DNA from: Pseudomonas sp. RIT623
GTDB lineage: Bacteria; Pseudomonadota; Gammaproteobacteria; Pseudomonadales; Pseudomonadaceae
Assembly: GCF_004519305.1 (NCBI RefSeq)
Contig: NZ_SOZA01000012.1
Span: 62,001 to 126,000 of the forward strand
Length of the DNA: 64,000 nt
Reading direction: 5' to 3'
Shown here: positions 54,077 to 63,230 of the stretch, one piece after another
Numbering within the stretch: position 1 is the stretch's first letter
How the letters are laid out: every line of letters starts with the position of its first letter
Notes under the pieces: generated by a model
Database searches by the model: none
What the model was told of the DNA's origin: nothing
Seen by the model: only the letters and a program-made list of their open reading frames with translations
Position numbers and translations under genes: made by a program

Positions 54077-55234
54077 CTAGTCGCGGCGGTCGAGCAGATT
54101 GGCCACCAGCCGGTCCAGCCAACCCCACAGGCGTTGCTGCACCCGGCGCCACAACGGCCTGGCGTGCCAGCGCGCCAGGTCGACTTCCAGGCTCTGGGCG
54201 AAGTCGCGCTCGAAGCTGGCCGCCACCGCGGCGGTCAGCGGCGGATCGAGGGCCTCGATGTTGGCCTCGAGGTTGAAGCGCAGGTTCCAGTGGTCGAAGT
54301 TGCACGAACCGACGCTGACCCAGTCGTCCACCAGCACCATTTTCAGATGCAGGAAACACGGCTGGTACTCGAAGATCCGCACCCCGGCGCGCAGCAGCCG
54401 CGGGTAGTAGCGATGCCCGGCATAGCGCACCGCCGGATGGTCGGTGCGCGGGCCGGTGAGCAGCAGGCGCACGTCGATGCCCTTCTGCGCGGCCCGACGT
54501 AGCGAGCGACGCACGCTGAAGGTGGGTAAAAAGTATGGCGTGGCCAGCCAGATGCGTCGCTGGCCACTGTTCAGCGCCCGCACCAGCGCATGCAGGATAT
54601 CCTTGTGTTGGCGGGCGTCGGCATAGGCCACCCGGCCCATGCCCTGACCCTGGGCCGGAACCTGGGGCAGGCGCGGCAAGCCGAAGCCCTCCGGCGGACG
54701 CCAGGCAGTACGACGCTGGTTGGCGTGCCACTGGCGGTCGAACAGCAATTGCCAGTCGGTGACGATCGGCCCCTGCATGCGCACCATCACTTCATGCCAC
54801 TCGCTGGTGTCCTGGTCGGGCGTCCAGAACTCATCGGTGACACCGGTGCCACCGACCACCGCCCAGCGTTCGTCCACCAGCAGCAGCTTGCGGTGGTCGC
54901 GGTACAGGTTGCGAAAACCTCGGCGCCAGCGCAGGCGGTTGTACCAGCGCAGGTACACACCGGCCGCCAGCAATCGCTCGCGCAGCACCGTGGGAAACGC
55001 CAGCGAGCCATAGTCGTCGAACAGGCAGCGCACCCGCACGCCACGCTGGGCCGCCTGCTCCAGGGCCTCGACCACCGCCTCGGCGCAGGCACCGCCCTCG
55101 ACCAGGTACAGCTCCAGGTCGACCTGGAACTCGGCGCGCACGATCGCCAGGAGCATGCGCGGGAAAAATTCGGGGCCATCGATCAACAGTTCGAACTGGT
55201 TGCCATCCCGCCAGGGGAAGACCGGCCCCGGCAT
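54077..55234 (-). CDS. Phospholipase-D-type cardiolipin synthase (ClsB-like)
   Basis: 385 residues with two HKD motifs: [18 protein letters not shown] at about 120 and [20 protein letters not shown] at about 300, both with the HxK(x)4D core. No N-terminal membrane segments, as in ClsB rather than ClsA. It would transfer phosphatidyl groups to make cardiolipin or a related lipid at the inner membrane. The gene starts one base after the YceI stop codon, so the two are likely cotranscribed. Start at 55234 gives [19 protein letters not shown], consistent with the family. Confidence 0.85.
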   Translation of the reverse strand: MPGPVFPWRDGNQFELLIDGPEFFPRMLLAIVRAEFQVDLELYLVEGGACAEAVVEALEQAAQRGVRVRCLFDDYGSLAFPTVLRERLLAAGVYLRWYNRLRWRRGFRNLYRDHRKLLLVDERWAVVGGTGVTDEFWTPDQDTSEWHEVMVRMQGPIVTDWQLLFDRQWHANQRRTAWRPPEGFGLPRLPQVPAQGQGMGRVAYADARQHKDILHALVRALNSGQRRIWLATPYFLPTFSVRRSLRRAAQKGIDVRLLLTGPRTDHPAVRYAGHRYYPRLLRAGVRIFEYQPCFLHLKMVLVDDWVSVGSCNFDHWNLRFNLEANIEALDPPLTAAVAASFERDFAQSLEVDLARWHARPLWRRVQQRLWGWLDRLVANLLDRRD

Positions 55235-55235
55235 G

Positions 55236-55829
55236 TCAGCGAGCGGTGAAGATCAGTACCGCGCTCACCGGCACCGACGGGTTGATCGACTTGAGCCCGG
55301 CCAGCTTGCGCAGGTTTTCCAGGCCCGGCAGCAAGCCGAAATCCGCCGCGCGCAGGATCAGCGGCTCCAGGGTCACCACCTGGAAGCGCCGCTCGTCCAG
55401 GCGCGTGGCCAGCAGCAGGGTGTTGTAGCTGCGGGTCTGGCCATGCAGGGTCACGCTCACCGGCAGGCGCAGTTCCAGCTGGGCACCGTCGGCCAGGTCG
55501 TTGATCGGGTGCAGGTCGATCTGGGCCTGCACCTTGGCCTCGGGGAACTGCTCGAAGGCGAACAGGTTGTCGCGCATGCGCTCGTCACGCAGCGGAATGC
55601 CGCTACTGATCGAGTCCATCTCGATGCTTACCTCGGCCGCGCCCTTGCGGTCGACCTTGCCGTGCAGCACCAGGAAACGGCTGACCTCGGCGATATTGCC
55701 GTTCTTGCCGGTGACGAACGACAGCCGTGAGGATTCGCCGTCCAGGTGCCAGTTGGCCTGGGCGGGCAGGCCCACGGCCATGAACAGTGGAAGCAACAGG
55801 GTGGGCAACAGGCGAGACGGCTTGAACAT
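55236..55829 (-). CDS. YceI-family periplasmic protein
   Basis: 197 residues. The signal peptide SRLLPTLLLPLFMAVGLPAQ ends in AQA, and the mature part NWHLDGESSRLSFVTGKNGN is the characteristic YceI strand. YceI lipocalin-like barrels bind polyprenoid or amphiphilic lipids in the periplasm. It is directly upstream of the cardiolipin-synthase-like gene, pointing to a membrane-lipid theme. It begins a leftward two-gene unit; the preceding small gene ends 44 bp away. Confidence 0.85.
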   Translation of the reverse strand: MFKPSRLLPTLLLPLFMAVGLPAQANWHLDGESSRLSFVTGKNGNIAEVSRFLVLHGKVDRKGAAEVSIEMDSISSGIPLRDERMRDNLFAFEQFPEAKVQAQIDLHPINDLADGAQLELRLPVSVTLHGQTRSYNTLLLATRLDERRFQVVTLEPLILRAADFGLLPGLENLRKLAGLKSINPSVPVSAVLIFTAR

Positions 55830-55873
55830 GTGAAATCCTGTGAATCGAAGCCGTCAACCTTACCCCCACGGTT

Positions 55874-56170
55874 TCATGGCAGCAAGCGGCAGCCCTCCCG
55901 CGGGCCTTGCCAGGCGGCCTGGTTGCGCCGGCCAAGGCCCGCGGCGGTGACCAGGTGCCGGTCGCTGTCTTCCTCCAGCAGCCCAAGGGGCAGGTACTGC
56001 TTTACATAGCCCCGGCAGTAGGCTGCGTCGAAGCCCATGACGAATCGGCACGAGCAGTACTCCTTGGCCGAGTACGCCGAGAGGATGCCAGGAAAATCCG
56101 CCAGTGCCTGACGCTCATGCCAGGCCCAGGCCAGCAACGCCAGCAACGGCAACAGCAGCAACCGCCTCAT
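55874..56170 (-). CDS. Small exported protein of unknown function, 98 residues
   Basis: N-terminal RRLLLLPLLALLAWAW is a signal peptide or single membrane anchor. The mature part has a cysteine pattern SAKEYCSCRFVMGFDAAYC, three Cys within 15 residues, that could bind a metal or form disulfides. It is sometimes annotated as amidase-associated in Pseudomonas, for which I see no support. The ATG overlaps the stop codon of the beta-lactamase-fold gene by 4 bp (56167-56170), so they are translationally coupled and probably function together. Confidence 0.65.
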   Translation of the reverse strand: MRRLLLLPLLALLAWAWHERQALADFPGILSAYSAKEYCSCRFVMGFDAAYCRGYVKQYLPLGLLEEDSDRHLVTAAGLGRRNQAAWQGPREGCRLLP

Positions 56171-57252
56171 GCGCCCTCCCCGGCCACGGTGGTCAGCACG
56201 CGCTTGAGCAGTTCGTTGTGGCTGAAGCTGGCGTCGCGGTCATCGGCATAGCGCACGATCACCAGTTTCTGCGCCGGCAACACGTACAACGCCTGGCCCC
56301 AGTGGCCGAGGGCAGCGAATGCATCGGCTGGGGCGTCCGGCCAGGGCCGCGGCTGGCCGGGCAAGGGCTGGTTCAGCCACCAATGGCCACCGGGGTTGGC
56401 CTCGCCGGGAGCAGGCTCGGCAGCCGCGAACAAGGTACGATTGAACGCCACCCAGTCCGCCGGCAGCAGTTGCCGATCGCCCCAGCGCCCGTCGCGCTGC
56501 ATCAGCAGGCCGATGCGCGCCAGGTCTCGGGCACTCAGGTACAGGTACGAGGAGCCGACATAGGTGCCCGCGCCGTCGCGCTCCCAGACCGCGCTCTCGA
56601 TGCCCAGCGGCGTGAACAGCGCCTGCCAGGGGTAGTCGCTGTAGTCCTGCGCATCGAGCATGCCACGCAGGGTCGCGGCCAACAGGTTGCTGTCGCCGCT
56701 GGAGTAGACAAAGCGCTGGCCAGGCGGGCTGTCGGCCGGCCTCGCGGCGGTGAAGGCCGCCATGTCATCGCGGCCCCGGGTGTAGAGCATGGCCACCACC
56801 GAGGACTTCAACGGCGCATATTCATAGTCTTCCTGCCAGGCCAGGCCGCTGGCCCAGTGCAGCAGGTCGGCCAGGCTCAGGTTGGGATGCCGCTGCAAGG
56901 CCGGGTAATAGCGCGCGGCGGGATCGTCCAGCCTGAAGCGCCCTTGGCCATGGGCCACGCCCAGGAGCGTGGCCAGCACGCTCTTGCTCACCGACCAGGT
57001 CAGGTGCGGGGTGTCGGCGCGGGTGGGCGCGGCGTAGCGTTCATGGAGGATGCGGCCATCGCGGATGACCAGCAAGGCATCGGTGCGAATGCCGCCGCGC
57101 TCGGCACCGCGCGAGGCAAAGGCATAAGCGTCGACGGCTCGCCAGTCAAGAGCGCTGTGGTCGACTGGCCATTGCGCGGTGGGCCAGTCTTCGGCCCAGG
57201 CCGGCGTGACGAGCATGATCAGGGCAAACCAGAGTGCCTTCATGGGACGCAT
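56167..57252 (-). CDS. Serine hydrolase of the beta-lactamase class C / DD-peptidase fold
   Basis: About 361 residues. A signal peptide (KALWFALIMLVTPAWA) puts it in the periplasm. The catalytic SxxK is in LTWSVSKSVLATLLG, a YxN-like Tyr in RFVYSSGDSNLLAAT, and a HxG-type third motif in FAALGHWGQALYVLP. This is the class C/EstB fold of penicillin-binding proteins, esterases and lactamases; nothing shows beta-lactamase activity. Start: ATG at 57252 has AGG three bases upstream, and ATG at 57243 is an alternative nine bases downstream. It overlaps the small exported protein gene. Confidence 0.82.
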   Translation of the reverse strand: MRPMKALWFALIMLVTPAWAEDWPTAQWPVDHSALDWRAVDAYAFASRGAERGGIRTDALLVIRDGRILHERYAAPTRADTPHLTWSVSKSVLATLLGVAHGQGRFRLDDPAARYYPALQRHPNLSLADLLHWASGLAWQEDYEYAPLKSSVVAMLYTRGRDDMAAFTAARPADSPPGQRFVYSSGDSNLLAATLRGMLDAQDYSDYPWQALFTPLGIESAVWERDGAGTYVGSSYLYLSARDLARIGLLMQRDGRWGDRQLLPADWVAFNRTLFAAAEPAPGEANPGGHWWLNQPLPGQPRPWPDAPADAFAALGHWGQALYVLPAQKLVIVRYADDRDASFSHNELLKRVLTTVAGEGA

Positions 57253-57308
57253 CTGCCTGGGGCTGCCTGGCAGCCCGGATTCAAAGGTCCCCACAGTCTC
57301 TCAGGCTT

Positions 57309-58196
57309 TCATGACAATCCAGCGGCGGCCCAGGCCTTGGCCAGGCGCTGGTCGCGGGCGGCAGTGGCCAGGGCCAGCACGCCCTGGTCGCGTTGCCACA
57401 ACTGCGCCCACTGCCCGGGGCCGTTGGCCAGGGCCTGGTCGATCTCGCCGCGCAGCCCCTGGAACTGGGCAAACAAGCCACCCAGCAGCAAGTGGCAGGC
57501 AACGCTGTCGGCGCATTGCCGGCTGCCCTCGGCACAGCCGGCCAGCAGCGCCACCAGGCGCAAGCGCAAGCCCTGCGGCCAGCCACATTCCTGGGCGACA
57601 CCATGCAGCCAGGCGACCAGCGCGGCGAGCACATACAGGTCTTCGAGGGAGCGGAACGGCTTGACGTAGGCATCCCAGCCATCGCCGGCAAGCAGTTCGC
57701 AAGCGGCGCCCTGCAAAAGCAGGCGACCGTGCCCCACCTCGGGCATCAGCGGCAAGGTCGGCAAGGCTTCCAGGATCACGCCGGGCTCGCCCGGGTAGAC
57801 CACCGCCAGTTGCAGCCGGGGCGACTCGCCCGGTTCTTCGTGGCGCGCCGCCACCAGCAACCACTCGGCCTCAAGGCCGGCCGTGACGAAGTCCTTGCTG
57901 CCGGTCAGGCGCAACCCATCGAGGCGGGTATGCATGTCCGCCGGGCGCACGCTGCGCCGTTCGGTCGCGCACAAGGCGCCAAGACTGGCCGGCGCGCTGG
58001 GCCAGAGCACCCGCAGCGCCGCCTGGTAGCCGAGCAGAAAGGCCAGGCCGGGGGTGGCCATGGCCCGGCCACCGAGCACTGCCAATTCGAACGGGGCCGC
58101 CGTGCCCAGGCGCGCCAGCAGCGCCGCGTAGGTTTCACCGAGGGTCGCCGCCAGCGGCACCCGCAGCGGGTCGTTGAGTCGTTGCAACCAGGCCAT
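57309..58196 (-). CDS. Shortened acyl-CoA dehydrogenase-like protein
   Basis: 295 residues, roughly 90 short of a standard acyl-CoA dehydrogenase (380-400). The central strand region CATERRSVRPADMHTRLDGL followed by RLTGSKDFVTAGLEAEWLLV is the FAD-binding middle domain pattern. The C-terminal four-helix half is compact, and I do not find the catalytic glutamate block or the FAD-contacting arginine motif. It may be a non-catalytic or atypical member. It is divergent from olsB with 136 bp between starts. Confidence 0.65.
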   Translation of the reverse strand: MAWLQRLNDPLRVPLAATLGETYAALLARLGTAAPFELAVLGGRAMATPGLAFLLGYQAALRVLWPSAPASLGALCATERRSVRPADMHTRLDGLRLTGSKDFVTAGLEAEWLLVAARHEEPGESPRLQLAVVYPGEPGVILEALPTLPLMPEVGHGRLLLQGAACELLAGDGWDAYVKPFRSLEDLYVLAALVAWLHGVAQECGWPQGLRLRLVALLAGCAEGSRQCADSVACHLLLGGLFAQFQGLRGEIDQALANGPGQWAQLWQRDQGVLALATAARDQRLAKAWAAAGLS

Positions 58197-58332
58197 CGCA
58201 AGCTCCTTTTGAAAGGGGTGTCACGCAAGCATCACCAAAGATTCACGGGGGTGACACCACGCGTACCTAGGCTGACTTTGCACAACAAAGCCGACCGGCC
58301 GCAACCCTTTGGCTGGCTTATGGAGACTCGCA

Positions 58333-59088
58333 ATGACTCGGATCGCTCGCTCTGGCGACAAAAGCACTGAACGCCGTCTGCAAGCCGAACGCCTGGTCGG
58401 CGCCGCGGCCCTGCAGGAAGCACAGGCCCTGCGCTTCAAGGTGTTCAGCGGCGAATTCAAGGCCAAGCTCAAGGGCGCCGAACACGGCCTGGACATGGAC
58501 GACTATGACATCCACTGCCGCCACATCGGCGTGCGCGACCTGGGCACCGGCCAGTTGGTCGCCACCACCCGCCTGCTCGACCACCAGGCCGCCAGCAGCC
58601 TGGGGCGCTTCTACAGCGAAGAAGAGTTCGCCCTGCATGGCCTGTTGCAACTGCAAGGGCCGATCCTCGAACTGGGTCGCACCTGCGTCGACCCAGGCTA
58701 CCGCAACGGCGGCACCATCGCCGTGCTCTGGGGCGAACTGGCCGAGGTGCTCAACGAAGGCCGCTACAGCTACCTGATGGGTTGCGCCAGCATCCCCATG
58801 CAAGACGGTGGCGTGCAAGCCCACGCGATCATGCAGCGCCTGCGCGAACGCTACCTGTGCACCGAGCACCTGCGCGCCGAGCCGAAGAACCCGCTGCCGA
58901 GCCTGGCCTTGCCGAACAACGTCATCGCCGAGATGCCGCCGCTGCTCAAGGCCTACATGCGCCTGGGCGCGAAGATCTGCGGCGAGCCATGCTGGGACCA
59001 GGACTTCCAGGTCGCCGACGTGTTCATCCTGCTCAAGCGCGACGACCTTTGCCCACGCTACGCCCGTCACTTCAAGGCGGCGGTCTGA
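58333..59088 (+). CDS. olsB: OlsB, L-ornithine N-alpha-acyltransferase
   Basis: 251 residues, GNAT-like acyltransferase of the OlsB group, which uses 3-hydroxyacyl-ACP to acylate ornithine. Hallmarks: [40 protein letters not shown] and the conserved [20 protein letters not shown] then LWGELAEV. The start MTRIARSGD at 58333 is preceded by TGGAG. Its stop overlaps the olsA start (TGATG). Ornithine lipids replace phospholipids under phosphate limitation in many bacteria. Confidence 0.88.
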   Translation: MTRIARSGDKSTERRLQAERLVGAAALQEAQALRFKVFSGEFKAKLKGAEHGLDMDDYDIHCRHIGVRDLGTGQLVATTRLLDHQAASSLGRFYSEEEFALHGLLQLQGPILELGRTCVDPGYRNGGTIAVLWGELAEVLNEGRYSYLMGCASIPMQDGGVQAHAIMQRLRERYLCTEHLRAEPKNPLPSLALPNNVIAEMPPLLKAYMRLGAKICGEPCWDQDFQVADVFILLKRDDLCPRYARHFKAAV

Positions 59089-59870
59089 TGCCGGGCCTGC
59101 GGGCAAGCGCCCGCCTGCTGCGGTTGTGCCTGGTGTTGCTCCTGGGGCTGGCCATGGCCAGTATCATCGCCCTGGGCGAGCGCCTGGGCTTGAACGCCTC
59201 GCTCGAACGCCGCCAGCGCTGGACACGGATGTTCATGGGGCGCCTGGTCGCCGCCCTGCCCTTCGACATCCAGATCCAGGGCGGCCTGCCACGACAGCCG
59301 ATGCTGTGGGTCTGCAACCATGTGTCATGGACCGATATTCCCCTGTTGGGCATGCTCACCCCGCTGTCGTTCCTGTCCAAGGCCGAGGTGCGCCAATGGC
59401 CAGTGGCTGGCTGGTTGGCCGAAAAGGCCGGCACCCTGTTCATCCGCCGTGGCGGTGGCGACGCCCAGCGCCTGCGCGAGCAGATCAGCGACCAGTTGCG
59501 CGAACAACGGCCGCTGCTGATCTTCCCTGAAGGCACCACCACCGACGGCCGTGCCTTGCGTACCTTCCATGGTCGCCTGCTGGCCGGGGCCATCGATCGG
59601 GGTACGCCACTGCAACCGGTGGCGATCCAGTACCTGCGCGAGGGCCAGCCGGACCCGCTGGCGCCGTTCATTGGCGAGGATGACCTGGTGTCACACCTGC
59701 TACGGCTGTTTGGCCAGGACCGCGGCGAAGTCGTCATCCACCTGCTGCCGCCCATCGGCAGCGAGGGAAAGGAGCGCGCGGCGCTGGCATTTCAGGCACA
59801 ACAGGCGATTCAGCTGGCTTTGTTCGGATGCGAGGAGGTCGAGCCGCGTCGATTGGTGAGGGCGGCTTGA
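59088..59870 (+). CDS. olsA: OlsA, lyso-ornithine lipid O-acyltransferase
   Basis: 260 residues, PlsC-type (1-acylglycerol-phosphate acyltransferase) enzyme. Motif I is VCNHVSWTDIPLLG with the catalytic HxxxxD (here NHVSWTD), and motif III is LLIFPEGTTTDGRALRTFH. An N-terminal membrane anchor (LLRLCLVLLLGLAMASIIAL) is present. It adds the second acyl chain to lyso-ornithine lipid made by OlsB. The ATG at 59088 overlaps the olsB stop by one base, so expression is coupled. Confidence 0.88.
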   Translation: MPGLRASARLLRLCLVLLLGLAMASIIALGERLGLNASLERRQRWTRMFMGRLVAALPFDIQIQGGLPRQPMLWVCNHVSWTDIPLLGMLTPLSFLSKAEVRQWPVAGWLAEKAGTLFIRRGGGDAQRLREQISDQLREQRPLLIFPEGTTTDGRALRTFHGRLLAGAIDRGTPLQPVAIQYLREGQPDPLAPFIGEDDLVSHLLRLFGQDRGEVVIHLLPPIGSEGKERAALAFQAQQAIQLALFGCEEVEPRRLVRAA

Positions 59871-59941
59871 GGCAGAAGAGCACGCCTGGGCCGTGACAGG
59901 CGCTTGCTGGCCGAAGGGATCGCAGTCAGAGCCCCCAGCCT

Positions 59942-60520
59942 CTAGTCCTTTCTCCCCGCGGCGGCGAACGCCTGCAACTGCGGATAGAACTCGCGAAAAT
60001 CCCCCAGCAACGGCTCATACAGGCGTTCCAGCTCCGGCATCACGCCAGCCATGCCCTCAGGGCGCGACAAGCGCCGGGCAATCCCGCCGAACACTTGCTC
60101 CAACGTGGCGAAATCCCCGTAGGCCCCTAGCCAGTCATCCTCGGCCATGAAGGGTGCGATGCGTGCCAGCCGTCCTGGCAACACCGGTTCGGCCAGCAGC
60201 ACCTTGTAGAAAGCATCGGTGAACTGCGCCAGCGGTTGCTGCGCATAGTCGCTCCAGTGTCGCGCCAGACAATGGTCGAAGAACACATCCAGGACGATGC
60301 CGGCAAAACGCCGCCGCTCCTGCGGAAAACGCGCCAGCGCCGCCAGCACCACGGGATGGCTATCGGTGTAGCTGTCGATATGCCGATGCAAGCGGATCGC
60401 GGCTTCCAGCATGGGCGGGAAGCGCCCCTCGAGCGTGCCCTTGACGAAATCGCCATACAGGCTGCCAAGCAATTGCTGGGGCGCGGGGCCGCCCAGGTGC
60501 AGGTGTGCGAGGTAGTTCAT
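59942..60520 (-). CDS. acpH: ACP phosphodiesterase (AcpH family)
   Basis: 192 residues. The N-terminus NYLAHLHLGGPAPQQLLGSL is the AcpH signature with the conserved His-rich opening, and GDFVKG, LHRHIDSYTDSHPVV and DVFFDHCLARHWSDY supply further metal-ligand His and Asp residues. The enzyme removes 4'-phosphopantetheine from acyl-carrier protein. It is convergent with olsA, and the region 60521-60672 on its other side is the control region for the arsR gene. Confidence 0.85.
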   Translation of the reverse strand: MNYLAHLHLGGPAPQQLLGSLYGDFVKGTLEGRFPPMLEAAIRLHRHIDSYTDSHPVVLAALARFPQERRRFAGIVLDVFFDHCLARHWSDYAQQPLAQFTDAFYKVLLAEPVLPGRLARIAPFMAEDDWLGAYGDFATLEQVFGGIARRLSRPEGMAGVMPELERLYEPLLGDFREFYPQLQAFAAAGRKD

Positions 60521-60561
60521 GGCGCCAGTCTAGCACCGTGCCCTGCTTCGCCGGCAGGCGC

Positions 60562-60653
60562 CGATATAGCGTTTGATGCTCGGCTCAGGCCACTTTGGTC
60601 TTTGTATATCGTCAAATATCGATATATATTTCGCCCCATCGCGATATAGCGTT
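60562..60653. promoter_or_regulatory. ArsR-type operator region with direct repeats
   Basis: CGATATAGCGTT occurs at 60562-60573 and again at 60642-60653, with ATATCGTCAAATATCGATATATAT-like AT-rich sequence between (key words TATATCG and ATATCGATATAT). ArsR repressors commonly bind such ATA-rich dyads. The second copy ends 19 bp before the arsR start, so autorepression is likely. Confidence 0.6.
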
Positions 60654-60672
60654 ACATACCCCGAGCCCAGCC

Positions 60673-60975
60673 ATGCCACTCGATCTCGACGAAATCATCA
60701 AAGCCCTGTCGCACCCCGTGCGGCGCGACATCCTCAGTTGGCTCAAGGACCCTGCGACGCAGTTCCCCGACCAGCAGCACAGCACCGAGCATGGTGTCTG
60801 CGCCGGACAGATCGACCGACGCTGCGGTCTTTCGCAATCGACCGTCTCCGCCCACCTGGCGACCCTACAACGCGCCGGCCTGATCAGCAGCCAGAAGATC
60901 GGCCAGTGGCACTTTTTCAAACGCAACGAGCAGACCATCCAGGCCTTCCTCGCGCAGCTGAGCCAAGCGCTCTGA
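60673..60975 (+). CDS. ArsR/SmtB-family transcriptional repressor
   Basis: 100 residues with one winged helix-turn-helix: IIKALSHPVRRDILSWLKDP, then GLSQSTVSAHLATLQRAGLI and QWHFFKRNEQTIQAFLAQLS. Metal-binding cysteines typical of ArsR (ELCVCDL) are not present: the corresponding position reads GVCAGQIDRRCG, which has two Cys. It may be a non-metal sensor. The ATG at 60673 follows GAGCCCAGCC; the extra 26 upstream residues in the frame are AT-derived and not conserved. It is the first gene of an operon with an MFS exporter and an OYE-type reductase. Confidence 0.85.
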   Translation: MPLDLDEIIKALSHPVRRDILSWLKDPATQFPDQQHSTEHGVCAGQIDRRCGLSQSTVSAHLATLQRAGLISSQKIGQWHFFKRNEQTIQAFLAQLSQAL

Positions 60976-60987
60976 CAAGGACCCGCA

Positions 60988-62157
60988 ATGCCCCTTTCGC
61001 TTCTGATCCTGGCGCTCAGCGCCTTCGCCATCGGCACCACCGAGTTCGTCATCATGGGCCTGCTGCCCGATGTCGCCGGTGACCTGGGCGTGACTATCCC
61101 CGGCGCCGGCTGGCTGGTGACCGGCTACGCCCTGGGCGTGGCCATCGGCGCGCCGTTCATGGCCCTGGCCACCGCCCGCCTGCCGCGCAAGGCCGCGCTG
61201 GTTGCGCTGATGGGCGTGTTCATCGTCGGCAACCTGCTGTGCGCGGTGGCCGCCGATTACAACCTGCTGATGTTCGCCCGGGTGGTCACCGCGCTGTGCC
61301 ACGGCGCGTTCTTCGGCATCGGCTCGGTGGTGGCCGCCAGCCTGGTGCCGGCCAACCGCCGCGCCTCGGCGGTGGCCCTGATGTTCACCGGCCTGACCCT
61401 GGCCAACGTGCTCGGCGTGCCGCTGGGCACCGCCCTGGGCCAGGTCGCCGGCTGGCGCTCGACCTTCTGGGCGGTGACCGCCATCGGCGTGGTCGCGCTG
61501 CTCGGCCTGATCCGCTACCTGCCGCGTCAGCGCGAGGAGCACAGCGTCGACATGCGCGCCGAGCTGGCCGCGCTCAAAGGCATCGGTATCTGGCTGTCGC
61601 TGAGCATGACCGTGCTGTTCGCCGCCTCGATGTTCGCCCTGTTCACCTATGTCGCGCCGCTGCTGGGCGATGTCACCGGCGTTTCACCGCGTGGCGTGAC
61701 CTGGACCCTGCTGCTGATCGGCCTGGGCCTGACCCTGGGCAACATCCTCGGCGGCAAGCTCGCCGACCGCCGCCTGGGCGCCACGCTGATGGGCGTGTTC
61801 GCCACCATGGCCATGGTGTCCACCGCCCTGAGCTGGACCAGCGTCGCCCTGGTGCCGGCCGAGATCACCCTGTTCCTCTGGGCCACCGCCGCCTTCGCCG
61901 CCGTGCCGGCGTTGCAGGTGAACGTGGTGACCTATGGCAAGGCCGCGCCTAACCTGGTCTCCACCCTCAACATCGGCGCCTTCAACCTGGGCAACGCCCT
62001 GGGCGCCTGGGTTGGCGGCAGCGTCATCGCTCATGGCTTCGGCCTGACCCGCGTGCCCCTGGCCGCCGCGGCACTAGCGGTGCTGGCGCTGATCGTCACC
62101 CTGATCACCTTCGGCCAGCGCGGTGGCGACGCCGAGCTGGCCACGGCCTCCCATTGA
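60988..62157 (+). CDS. MFS exporter, DHA1 family (AraJ/YdhP-like)
   Basis: 389 residues, 12 membrane segments. The start LLILALSAFAIGTTEFVIMG contains the TTEFVIMGLLP motif of the arabinose/purine-efflux-like DHA1 exporters; LPRKAALVALMGVF is the loop 2-3 region and GTALGQVAGWRSTFWAV a motif-C like segment. Its start is 12 bp after arsR and 16 bp before the OYE gene region. Substrates may be electrophiles or antibiotics detoxified by its partner reductase, which is inference. Confidence 0.85.
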   Translation: MPLSLLILALSAFAIGTTEFVIMGLLPDVAGDLGVTIPGAGWLVTGYALGVAIGAPFMALATARLPRKAALVALMGVFIVGNLLCAVAADYNLLMFARVVTALCHGAFFGIGSVVAASLVPANRRASAVALMFTGLTLANVLGVPLGTALGQVAGWRSTFWAVTAIGVVALLGLIRYLPRQREEHSVDMRAELAALKGIGIWLSLSMTVLFAASMFALFTYVAPLLGDVTGVSPRGVTWTLLLIGLGLTLGNILGGKLADRRLGATLMGVFATMAMVSTALSWTSVALVPAEITLFLWATAAFAAVPALQVNVVTYGKAAPNLVSTLNIGAFNLGNALGAWVGGSVIAHGFGLTRVPLAAAALAVLALIVTLITFGQRGGDAELATASH

Positions 62158-62176
62158 TTTTCACGAGACCCTGCCC

Positions 62177-63226
62177 ATGACTACGCTGTTCGACCCGATC
62201 ACGCTGGGCGACCTGCAACTGCCCAATCGCATCATCATGGCCCCGTTGACCCGCTGCCGCGCCGATGAAGGCCGCGTGCCCAATGCGTTGATGGCCGAAT
62301 ACTACGTGCAACGCGCCAGTGCCGGGCTGATCCTCAGCGAGGCGACCGCGGTGACACCGATGGGGGTCGGCTACCCCGACACCCCAGGCATCTGGAACGA
62401 CCAGCAGGTACGTGGCTGGCTCAACGTGACCAAGGCCATCCATGCCGGTGGTGGACGCATCTTCCTGCAACTGTGGCACGTCGGGCGGATTTCCCACCCG
62501 TCCTACCTCAACGGCGAAACACCGGTGGCGCCCAGCGCCATCCAGCCCAAGGGCCATGTCAGCCTGGTGCGCCCGCAGAGCGACTACCCGACACCACGGG
62601 CCCTGGAAACCGAGGAAATCACCGATATCGTCGAGGCCTACCGCAGCGCCGCCGAGAACGCCAAGGCCGCCGGCTTCGACGGCGTGGAAATCCATGGCGC
62701 CAACGGCTACCTGCTCGACCAGTTCCTGCAGAGCAGCACCAACCAGCGCAACGACCGCTACGGCGGCTCGCTGGAAAACCGCGCCCGCTTGCTGCTGGAA
62801 GTCACCGACGCGGCCATCGAGGTGTGGGGCCCTGGCCGCGTGGGCGTGCACCTGGCGCCTCGGGCCGACGCCCACGACATGGGCGACGCCGAGCGTGCCG
62901 AAACCTTCAGCTACGTGGCCCGGGAACTGGGCAAGCGCGGCATCGCCTTCATCTGTTCGCGGGAGAAGGAGGCCGACGACAGCATCGGCCCGTTGATCAA
63001 GGCGGCATTCGGCGGCCCGTACATCGTCAACGAGCGCTTCGACAAGGCCAGCGCCACTGCGGCCCTGGCCAGCGGCCGGGCCGATGCCGTGGCCTTTGGC
63101 ATCCCGTTCATCGCCAACCCCGACCTGCCGGCGCGCCTGGCCGCCGACGCGCCGCTCAATGCGCCGCGCCCAGAGACGTTCTACGCCCAGGGCCCGGTGG
63201 GTTACATCGATTATCCGCGGCTGTGA
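62177..63226 (+). CDS. Old yellow enzyme-family ene reductase (XenB/NemA-like)
   Basis: 349 residues, FMN-dependent TIM barrel. The N-terminus TLFDPITLGDLQLPNRIIMA then PLTRCRADEG is classical; substrate-binding residues appear in QLWHVGRISHP (His) and EIHGANGYLLDQFL (HxxN), and NQRNDRYGGSLENRARL is the family block. OYEs reduce activated alkenes, N-ethylmaleimide, nitrate esters and nitro-aromatics with NADPH. Closest in my judgement to Pseudomonas XenB. It is the third gene of the arsR-MFS operon, a stress-detoxification unit. Confidence 0.88.
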   Translation: MTTLFDPITLGDLQLPNRIIMAPLTRCRADEGRVPNALMAEYYVQRASAGLILSEATAVTPMGVGYPDTPGIWNDQQVRGWLNVTKAIHAGGGRIFLQLWHVGRISHPSYLNGETPVAPSAIQPKGHVSLVRPQSDYPTPRALETEEITDIVEAYRSAAENAKAAGFDGVEIHGANGYLLDQFLQSSTNQRNDRYGGSLENRARLLLEVTDAAIEVWGPGRVGVHLAPRADAHDMGDAERAETFSYVARELGKRGIAFICSREKEADDSIGPLIKAAFGGPYIVNERFDKASATAALASGRADAVAFGIPFIANPDLPARLAADAPLNAPRPETFYAQGPVGYIDYPRL

Positions 63227-63230
63227 CAGC

